Shown one piece after another: positions 55,328 through 64,000 of a stretch of 64,000 nt of DNA. Origin of the DNA: Gnetum montanum (Eukaryota; Streptophyta; Gnetopsida; Gnetales; Gnetaceae); the NCBI GenBank assembly GCA_015680685.1, contig MNCI01004505.1:559571-623570 (forward strand), written 5' to 3'. The notes beneath the pieces are model-generated. The model saw only the letters and a list, made by a program, of their open reading frames with translations. It had not been told where the DNA came from and ran no database searches. The first letter of the stretch is position 1; each line of letters begins with the position of its first letter. The position numbers and the translations under genes were made by a program.

Positions 55328-56940
55328 AGTCTCATATTAGCAAGGATAAATAAATCACAATGTAGTTAATACCTTGCCTCGGTGTATGGTCCATTGGCTG
55401 AGTTGTGATATGGCTAATATGGATTCTGGAGATATAACACTGGTGACTACCCAAGGTGTAGGGGTTAGGAGAAAATTGAAAAAATTGGATCAGGACCCCC
55501 ATGACTAAGAGTGATCCTCCAATAGCGATAGAATGGAAAAATATGAGTAAGAAAGATGGAGAAAAAGAAACAACGGTAATGTCGATAAAATGGATTTCAA
55601 AGGCGGAAATGAACAAAATAAATGTTGATTTGCAGCAATGTTTAAGGGAAAGAAGTTAACTGATGCACCAATTAGGAATGCCAATGGGTCCTCCCCAAAG
55701 CAGGCTCATGCCCTTAATGCCTTGACAATCCCACATTCAAAGAGTCCGTAGGCTCTGGAAATGTCATTTAGAAGCAAGAGTTAAAGTCTTAACCACAAGA
55801 ATTTACCAAAAAGAAAACAATGCATCAACCAAAATATGATGAGGAGAAAGAATGATGAGGAGAAGAGAGAGAATGGAATGGAGTGCCAAGAACAAGGTAG
55901 TGTACAGTCCCTTTTGTATGTATGGTTAATGTGACTTAGTAGATCTCATTCCAAATCTAGCCTCAAACAATCCACATCTAGTGACTTCGCATTATTACAC
56001 TTGGCCAATCCATCCACTTGAAGTAAAAAAAATGTTTCCGTCAAAGAGTCACCACTATTCCGAGGAAACAAGAAAGGAAAAAGTAGGAAGTGAGAGAGGG
56101 CCTTAGTTAGAGGAAACACGTTTGTTTAGTTCCATAACCAGTGCTTGTAGCCTAGATGATTATTTTTTCTAAGGTGTGTGATTTGAATTCTCACTATTTT
56201 ATTTTATTTTATTTGCGTGAGAACCACACCATGCAAAGACTTATTATTTTTATTAGCTCAACTTCCCAATAATGGAGCAACGTCAGAATGGTAAGGAAAA
56301 CCCAAGAAGAAAACATCCAAGCACCCAAGAGAATAACTAGCACAAATGCATCAAATCCCCTTAAAGTCACACCCTTTTCCATCCTTGAGTCCTTCCTTAG
56401 TTTGAGAAATGCCCAGTCACCAATTCATTGATAGTTCTACTATTTAAAGAAAGGGACTATACAGTTCCAAGCCAAGAGAGACCATAGAAATTCATGGATG
56501 CATGGATGATGTGGACTCATTGCCTGTTATATCAAAAGAACCATACCTTAGTATCAACATTATAACTCAAAGGTAAAAACCAAACANTGAACTTAACAAA
56601 ACAAAACAAAAAACAAAAAACAAACAATCATACAAAGAAATGAAAAAGTATCAACGATGTTGCAAAACAAAAACAAGAAAAGTTAAAGAATTTTGTAAAA
56701 CAAAAATGTGTTAAAAAAAACTTAAAAAAGGAACTGAGGGCCTCAATTAATCAACAAAGGTGACCATCTCCCCCATGACTAAGTTGGAAGGGGGAGATCT
56801 GAAATAATGAGCAGGGTCATCCCTTCTTAGGGGTATTATGTGCACTGACCATTCTAGATTCATGGTAAGGTTTGGTCTGTTGCACATTGAAAAATAGTGT
56901 CTTGTTAGAGTGCTTGTTTGAATTTTTTAGGAATTTCCAA
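55328..56940 (-). other. Untranslated 3' region of element E
   Basis: Colinear with D (15068-16740) and with F 39650-40830. Two purine-tract-like words TTAGTCATGGGGG on the minus strand (about 55495-55510 and 56768-56782). No coding signal; a 3' ORF like that of F is not present in the visible part. Confidence 0.65.
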
Positions 56941-57840
56941 CTTCCCCAATTGATGTTTTCAAGTTAAGGTTTAGAAGTTGGTGACGGACCTACTCAAGTT
57001 CATCTATGCTTTCGATGTAAGCACTAGTTATTTCCTCAATTAGTTCCATGCACGTTAGTGAATTGTTCACTTGACCAGCTATCAACCACTAGGTGTCTCT
57101 TTGTCATGTGGCTACTGCATACAGACACTTTTGTAGGTTAAGGTCTTGTGCACACTGGTTGCATGCAGGCAATGCTAAACTTTGCTCAACCCTTGATCTC
57201 TACACGCAATGGCACCTTGTGTCACTGTATGTGATGCATGGAACTTTCTTCTTCTCAGTCTTTCCAAAAGTGTTTTCCTTAGATATTTCCAAGGAAAGAT
57301 CGTGGATTCCTAGACATGCATCTACAGTACTTAGCCATGCCCTTCCCATTATTATTAGGAAGTCTCCTTTATCATTATTTACTTATATCACTAGGAAATC
57401 AAATAGGTACGACCACCCACACACAGTGATAATGATGTCCTCCACCAGTCCCAAGGGGACAATGATGGACTGGTTGGCCAACTCTAGGAAAATATTACTC
57501 TTCCTTAATGGAGGCAAGTTCCAGGCTTTGTACATCTCTTATGATATTAGGTTGACTTTGGAACCTGAGTCCATAAGAGCTTTACATGATTCATTCCCAA
57601 CAACTTGGAGATAGATTAGAGGGCTTCCAGGATCAGATAATTTCCTAGGAAGGTGGCCCATCTTAATCCAGTCAATAACAACATGTGTTAACATAACCGT
57701 ATGCATTGAGCTCGGTGTTTGGTTTGAAGGGAGCTCTGAAGCCTTATTTAATGGAGAGGCGTTTAGAGGTTCAACTACTTGTGGTTGTGAGGGCTTGGTT
57801 GGATTGTTGGTTCTGAAGAAATTTCTTCTCTTCATATGGT
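56941..57840 (-). pseudogene. Protease of element E
   Basis: Minus strand: MKRRNFFRTNNPTKPSQPQV (basic linker end), HTVMLTHVVIDWIKMGHLPR, SCKALMDSGSKVNLIS (active-site DSG intact) followed by TAA, then NIFLELANQSI, PLGLVEDII and FLIIMGRAWLSTVDACLGIH. Past the protease the reading goes on through NQCAQDLNLQKCLYAVAT to ESIDELE and then leaves coding sequence, where F would begin its RT linker. Confidence 0.85.
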
Positions 57841-60044
57841 TGTTAGAACCAATAGCAGGTTGAGTACTTATAGCCCTTATGGCATTGCGTTGCTACAGTT
57901 GAGTAGGGAGTTCCCCTTGCATTGCTAGAGTGGGTGGTAATGGAGCTATTGGTGTGAGAGTTGCAGATGGATTCGAAGGATGGTATGCTTGTGGGTTATC
58001 TTCCCTAGGAGAAGGAGTTCTAAAATACTCCCGAGCTTGGTAGTGATGTTGTGGTGTAATGTGACCAATAGAGTCACGAGGAGAGATCGGATGCTACACA
58101 TAGTAGCCATATGGTTCTGGTTCCTAGTAGGGGTATTATTACCTTGGTGGTGGCATCCCCCATGACTGTGGGTATTGCCAATATTGATGTAGCTCAATAG
58201 GTCATGGTGGAGTTCCACTGGGATAATACGTTGAAGGTTGGTGGAACTACCTTAGGTTACCTTGGGGATAAGGTAACCGTCGGGGTGCTTACCGTTTATT
58301 AAATCATGGGTTGAGTGCATACATCCTAGACTCTTGTAGATGTGAGATTACTAGGCAACATCCCTTAGGATGGTCGTATTGGCATATCTCACATCCACTG
58401 TCATTGTCCATATTTGAATCCACAACCTCTTCGGTGATGGCCATTTTACCCTTACCCTTGTTACGTGCATTGTCTACTTCTTTCTTTTTCTTTTTTTCAT
58501 GCTCACTACCTCGCTCTCTAGACTCCTCTACAATTTTAAGAACAATTTCAAATCTACTATCCANTCTTCTTTGGCTACTTGCTCTAGCAATCTATGGATT
58601 TGATGAGACCTAAGCTCCAATAACCTTCCTTGGGCATACATCCCAAGGGTCCTTCTTGTTTCATGCCTAAGTCCATCTATGAGATGGCGTAGTTGATCCC
58701 GCTACGAATACCCATGGCTAGGGCAATGATGTAATAGTGCATAATAGTGGCCCATGGTAGCATCCAAGGGTTCATGATTTCCTTGCTTCCATCCTTGGAT
58801 TTACTTTCGTAGGTTAGACACTTGGGAGTACGTTTGGTACTTATCATTAAATAGTTCTAACATTGTACTCCACCTCCGAATGGATTCCGATTCTAAGGAC
58901 CGGTACTAGCTTTCAGCTTCTTTCACTAGTGTCCTTGGGAATAACTTCAATTTTTCCATTTGTTTTCTATGTTCTGCAAGGCACATGCATCATGGAATGC
59001 TTGTAAATGGTTTTGAGGATCAGCGTTGTATCCCCCTTCAAATCATGGAATGTTTTTCATGTCTAACCTCTTGATCCTACTATCTTTTTGGTGCCTTGTG
59101 GGAACTCTTATGGCCTCTATTATGTCTAGCATGCTTCTAGTTGCGAGTAGGGGTTCTTCATGATCATCTTGTTCATAGTTTCTATGGTGTCTACGTGGTT
59201 CCCTACTCTCCCTTCTTTCATTGCTTGATTCCTTAGAGTGCCCTTGTCCTCGTTCTCGACTGTCTCGTCGATGGTTTTCACTCTATTTCCCTTTATCCTC
59301 ATAGTTAGTTTCCTTATGATTGCTGCTGGATACCAAAGGAGAGGATGAATGTGATGATGAAGGTGAAGAAGAAGGAGAACCATCATCATGATAGTGTTTT
59401 CTACCTTCTCTTCTATGGTGTCGGCCACAATCATGAGCACGATCAGAACGTCTGCCCTTATCATGTGGTTGTATTCCTTCTTTGAACATTTCGTGTTTGT
59501 GGGTATCAGAACCAGGGTTGTGAATCATGGAGTGTAGGTTCTGATACACCACCACCTGACCATCGTTAGGAGGAGGAACATTGTTTGGCAGGGAACCTAT
59601 TGAAGCAGGTTCACCACCCTCAATTTTGCTCAAGACATGCGGAGCATTATGGGATCATTTATCCTTTGAGGATGTATGATATCTCTCCTATTGCAAGTCC
59701 CTTTGATGTTGCGCTTTTGTGGGATGGTAGCTCCTTGTGTCATGGTTGCAAGCAACATATTCTACGTACAAAAATGGCATGCCTATTCATGAGAGAGCAC
59801 GAAGGAGCATGTTGGGGACTGATCGGTCTAGAGGTAACACTATGTTATCTTCCAAGTCTCTTCAACATAGTTGTTCATCTTGATGGATAATAAAGGTAAA
59901 GTTAGGTACATACTCATCATGATGAGTATATACCACATGAAACTATTGAGGAACTGGTGGATCTTGGTTACGTGTGTTATACCACCGACTGTCTCTTGTG
60001 TTAGTCCTAGGCGGTGAAGTGCGCTTGTGTGAAGAAGAAGACAT
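57841..60044 (-). pseudogene. gag of element E with head domain and Pro-rich linker
   Basis: Starts MSSSSHKRTSPPRTNTRDSR at 60044 (an ATG two codons earlier is also possible). Head: VVYTHHDEYVPNFTFIIHQD, RDLEDNIVLPLDRSVP. Linker 59283-59633 open: rich in Arg, His, Asp and Ser (GRHHRREGRKHYHDDGSPSS). Retrotrans_gag region about 58600-59130: SRIKRLDMKNIP, FEGGYNADPQNHLQAFHDAC and STMLELFNDKYQTYSQVSNL. C-terminal motif CEICQYDHPKGCCLVISHL at 58340-58393, then a Pro-rich stretch to 57841. Interrupted by stops, mostly TAG/TGA/TAA at Gln, Arg or Trp positions, and by shifts. Confidence 0.85.
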
Positions 60045-60170
60045 TTTCATCTTGTTCAGTGTGTGATTTACCATTGTCTTATCTTTTCTTAATTAACACT
60101 AATGGTTTGTTTTAGCATCCCAACGATATGAATGATTTCCTATGTTCTACGTAGCCCACAGAAAACTAAG

Positions 60171-60188
60171 TCCCCAGCAACAGCACCA
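60171..60188 (-). promoter_or_regulatory. Primer-binding site (tRNA-Asp type) of element E
   Basis: Minus strand TGGTGCTGTTGCTGGGGA, one base from the LTR. Confidence 0.8.
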
Positions 60189-60189
60189 A

Positions 60190-61003
60190 TGATGAGTGGC
60201 GAGGTACCCCTACACTCAACCATAGGAATACGAGTGTTTCACGCGCGATCCACTTGAACTCCAAGGACTAAGTGCTTACATGCCTTAATGGAACACTCAA
60301 GGTTAATCAATCGTTGTCTTCCCAAACTTACTTGTATTTTCATGGTTGTATGGTTAAGTAAGCTTGAGGTGTATGATATTTATAGCTTTTATCTTTTTAA
60401 TGTCTTATGCTAATAAGGGAAGGTAAGGAGTACTAAGTGACTAACTTTCATTAACTATTCACTAACTAATTTTTAATTGTTCCTAATGCCAATATCCATT
60501 CCCTCTTGCCACACACATCATGAACCAGTGCAACACTGTTGGGATTACCAAATGCTAATCGTTACTGGGTTATCAAGCACTACACACATGCTCGAAGCAG
60601 TCGTACTGAGTGTACTTAACTAGGAGAGTCAAGGGTTGAGAGAGAGATTAATTAACTAGGAAAGCATTTAAACATTCAACAATAATTAATTACTATTTAG
60701 CTTAATCTGTATGCTACAAGGTTTATCATAAAGTTCATCTTTATTGTCGTACACAAATGTGTGCTCAGGTACAAATTGCTCGAATAAAGATCTGTTCACT
60801 CTATGACTCCTACTGGAGGCACACATGAATTATTCTAACTCTAGAATGGTAAAACTATTAGATTTTGGCTAAGGGTCTAAGTCTAACTATCTTGAACAAA
60901 GGAAGCCGCCTCTTATTTATAGAAGGTGAGGCAGGACGCGATATCGCATGGTGGATGCGATATCGTGTATGTGATATCGCGTAGACGATATCGCGACTCA
61001 TCA
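60190..61003 (-). repeat. 5' LTR of element E (814 bp)
   Basis: Plus strand TGATGAGTGGCGAGGTACCC ... CGACTCATCA. On the minus strand U3 opens with four GATATC palindromes in CpG-rich settings (60940-60995), then TATAAATA at 60921-60914. Confidence 0.95.
60914..60921 (-). promoter_or_regulatory. TATA box of the E 5' LTR
   Basis: Minus strand TATAAATA in 'ttctataaataagaggcgg', just downstream of the palindrome cluster. Confidence 0.65.
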
Positions 61004-61008
61004 GTCAT

Positions 61009-62599
61009 AGACTTTTAATATATTTAATAGTTGAAATTTAAAGTCTAGTTACCCCTAGTAGTTTATATTTTTTTAGTTATTATTCTTTTATAAATATTTA
61101 ATTGTGCATATTTTACTCTTTATTATGCACACGTGATTATGTAACACATTGTTCAAGGAGCATTTATGGTACTATTCTCACCCAAGCCATATCACATGTA
61201 ATGTTTCATGATCAAACTGAAATTTTGAGTTTTCTTTTAATTAAAACTAAGTATTTATTAAAACAAGTTTATCAAGGATGTGTCACATGATAATGTTCAA
61301 CCTAGAATATAACTCTATCAATGCATCTATAACGTTCAAATATGTCAAATTTAAATCTTGGTTCATAAAAATTGAAGCTGTAATGTTTATTTTATGGAAA
61401 TTTTAGCTTGCCATAAAATCTTAGAAGGGTTATGGTTTTTAAATAAAAAATGTGCTATAAAACCTCACAACCCCCCTCGTCCATGTTTCTTTGTTAAGGA
61501 AGAGATGGAGTGATGGCTATCGAGGGGAGCATGACATAAGTTAAAATGCCTAGTGTTGGAACCTTGAAATTATTATAAAATTGGTACATCCTAAGACATG
61601 TAGTCTAATTAGAACTTTATAACTCAATATTGTCCACCATAATTGAACCCATAACTTGGAGCTTTCAAATGAAAAGTATTACAACTAGGCTAACACCTCA
61701 TTGTTTGTTTTATTATTAAAGCCTTGATGCATATTTATGCTTAAGACTTATTTCGTGTTTGATTAGTAATGGCTACATGTGCATTAGTGGAAAAAGAGGT
61801 CATGCATGCTCATACATATACTTAAGAAGTAACACATCACATGTGACCCTTCCACCTTATAAATAGGCCTTACCTTTATTTTTCGATATATTTTCATTTA
61901 TGACAAGGTTATGACTTGTGGGATTTGAGAGAAGATAGAAAAAGATTACGAGAGCTTTAGAAGGGAAAAGAAGAGAAGCAAAGGAATTTTGAGGAGTTAC
62001 AAATATTCTATACAAATACTTATTTAGTTTTTCTAGTCATAATGTTGCCTTTTTTTTAGCAAAATTCTAGTCATTTATATAACAAGAGGGGTGAACTCAA
62101 AATTAGTAATTACAACAATAATATTATCATGGTGGATAGAACATCCTCTAGCAAAATAGATGAACACCTAAATCATGAAGCCAAATAGGAATCAAACCAT
62201 TAGAAGGATCATGTATCAACNTGAAGAGAATCCCAAACCTATTTCTAACTAATTAAGAAACCCAAAGCATTCCTATAAGGCATTGAAACTAAAACCAAAA
62301 AATAATCATGCCCAACATCCAAAAAAGCATAATAACATATAATTTATGAGTGTTAAGTTAGTTCTTCTCACAAGGAGTCATGAGTGTTGAATATTATCAT
62401 CATGCATTCATGAATGTTGTTCCACAAGTGAAAGTTGGCAAATGCTTTTGAGACATATTTATAGGAATACTTTAGGCACTTCACATAAAATTTAGAGCAT
62501 TCTACTTGAGTCCAATCTTCTAGGTCACCTCCATCCATAATAAAATATCATGTATGTATCTTTCAATGATGGACCCTTCTATAATTATTATTCAATACT
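61009..62599. other. No feature recognised
   Basis: AT-rich flank of element E. A single N at 62221. No coding or repeat signal I can support. Confidence 0.35.
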
Positions 62600-63240
62600 A
62601 ATCCCATAGGATCCTAGTCCACATGTGCATGAATCAACCTATAGCCTTTGTAAATAGATGTCTCTTGAAAAGATATGTCATAATTTTAATCTCCTTCAAT
62701 GAAGATTTTGAACATTCTTGTGAGGAAGAGAGGCAATATAGAGATATTATTCCAAAAAACAGGGATGATATTGAATATGATTTCAAAATACTAAATCGAC
62801 ATCTACTTACATTAACTCATTTTCAATGAAGTGAACTTGAAATGATTGGATTAAAGGATTAAGATAGATAGCATAAATGGTTAGCTAGCTATCTCAGAGA
62901 AGATATTTCAAAGATTGCTACATCTTTTGTTCAAAGTCATGGATCACATAAGATAATAACACCTTCAAGAAATGAATACAATGAGGTGGACTTATCTTTC
63001 CAAAGAGTTAAACAAAAGAAATGCTACAAGATTATCACTAGCCATCTATATATGCAACAATTTGAAATCAATGGATTTGATCCCCTACTAATGATTATTC
63101 AAGGTACAACAAGCACAAGAAAATCATATCTCATTGATACTATTCCTAAAGAATTTAGTCAAGCTTGTCCATCAGGAAAAAATAGCTTATTAATGCTCAC
63201 CCCTACTAGCATTGTAGCATATAATATTAATGCAACTACA
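62600..63240 (+). pseudogene. Helitron-type PIF1 helicase relic
   Basis: The stretch 62986-63240 encodes NGFDPLLMIIQGTTSTRKSY, LIDTIPKEF and LTPTSIVAYNINATTI. This matches the N-terminal helicase block of Helitron Rep/Hel proteins, where a Walker A of the GTAGTGKS type and an APTGVAAxNI box are expected; here they read GTTSTRKS and TPTSIVAYNI, so nucleotide binding is probably lost. Upstream (62690-62980) WLASYLREDISKI and similar pieces fit the region before the helicase. Homology stops after NINATTI; the next residues are unrelated. No Helitron ends were found. Confidence 0.6.
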
Positions 63241-64000
63241 ATACTGTTGGTGACCATTTGGGACTCCCAATGTTGGCATTTGGGTCTTGCCACTAGGATC
63301 ATGAGAAATGAAGGTATTCCTTTAATGTTGAAATAGTTGGGTTTTTATATGAAATTGTAACTGGCTATAATAAAAATTCAACTAACGATATTGAATATTG
63401 TATGTCATTAAAGATTCATATTTTTTCAAATCACTTAGTCTATATAGTCCCTATAGTATGTTTCTTGAAACAAATAAAATTTTACAAAAATTCTTGAGCA
63501 TAATTCTGCCAAAATCTACTCTTAATTTTCTTAAGAGAGAAAGTTCCACAAGAAAACTAGAAATAGAATGAGATTCAATGGAATTTAAAAGAGAAGAAGA
63601 AAGGAAAGTAGATTTTTGTGAAATCTCAAACATTTAGGTGAGATAAATTGAACATGACAAAATAATTTACAATAAGGTTATTCCAATTCAATCTAAATAT
63701 TATGAATTGTGCAAACCTTTAGATCTCAACAAGAAATTTCATAAAAGAAACTGTTATTAAACTTCCAAAATGCTTTCTAAATGACAAAGTACAAGATTTT
63801 ATTTGGCTAGTTAATAGTTGTCAAGAATTGCAAAGAATAGAGCTATAAAAAAAATTTGACAATTTCAAGATTGAAATATCAAGGTAATCAAATTTTTTAA
63901 AAAATGAAGCTATTTCAAATTAGCTTAAAGTATCAAAGATTTTTCTAGACCCTTTAGACTCAAATAGGCAATTTTATAAAGACATAACTACTAAATTGCT
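63241..64000. other. No feature recognised
   Basis: AT-rich; short charged readings only. Runs off the window. Confidence 0.35.

Larger units (their letters stand above)
54350..61003 (-). mobile_element. Element E: gag-PR LTR retrotransposon without RT/IN, TSD gtcat
   Basis: LTRs at 54350 (runs into a gap) and 60190-61003; perfect 5-bp duplication gtcat at 54345-54349 and 61004-61008. Between them, minus strand: primer site, gag with head, Pro-rich linker, protease, then directly the untranslated region that in F follows integrase. RT, RNase H and IN are absent, with the fusion around 56880-56940. Element D has the same fusion, so this is a family of non-autonomous elements and not a private deletion. 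Confidence 0.9.

Noticed and set aside
62623-62829. Independent host gene
   Set aside because: Short and adjoining the Helitron-type helicase relic in the same strand; better explained as part of it or as noise.

Overview
The window looks like intergenic heterochromatin from a large, repeat-rich seed-plant genome. A conifer or other gymnosperm is my inference, not something the sequence proves. The sequence is AT-rich, contains assembly gaps (N runs at 14270-14833, 27153-27222 and 54526-55327, plus single Ns), has no intact host gene, and is dominated by nested, decayed retroelements. The only host-gene traces are a broken C-terminal PPR-DYW fragment (3978-4412) and a small, frame-disrupted Med26-like gene (8662-9281, minus strand).

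Layout. 1-260 is the 3' end of an LTR. 2030-3960 is a decayed Ty1/copia pol (minus), followed by the PPR-DYW remnant and a 110-bp tandem repeat. 6180-7650 is an endogenous caulimovirid-like RT/RNase H relic (minus), itself hit by a tRNA-derived SINE with a 19-bp target duplication. 8244-9480 holds the Med26-like locus, whose flanks are duplicated elsewhere in the window. Element A (10397-19391, TSD aatgg) is a gag-only LTR element carrying nested element D (14109-17806, minus). At 20417 an LTR (G) starts another relative whose gag N-terminal region is present in four tandem copies of about 0.6 kb. The third copy is split by element B (22848-34071, TSD atcac), and B is in turn split by a copia element (24265-29343, minus). 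Element F (35301-48014, minus) is the only family member with gag, PR, RT-RNase H, IN and a long extra 3' ORF. LINE fragments lie at 20230-20416, 48100-48960 and 51690-53300. Element E (54350-61003, minus, TSD gtcat) is a gag-PR element without RT/IN. A Helitron-type helicase relic lies near the right edge.

How the parts relate. LTRs H, A, B, D, E, F and G share the ends TGATGA...TCATCA. Wherever the junction is visible, the primer site matches the 3' end of plant tRNA-Asp. The lineage resembles the Athila/Tat side of Ty3/gypsy (family knowledge plus visible RT/PR motifs). F would be the autonomous type. A, B, D and E have lost pol in two different ways and would depend on an F-like helper in trans (inference). 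Three features look under-described: a conserved intron-like stretch of about 60 nt whose acceptor abuts the start codon of the 3' ORF in A, B and F; a conserved gag N-terminal head that is tandemly quadruplicated in G; and a Cys/His motif at the gag C-terminus shared by A, B, E and F. Nearly all coding remnants carry stops explicable as C-to-T or G-to-A decay, so the window is a fossil record rather than an active locus.
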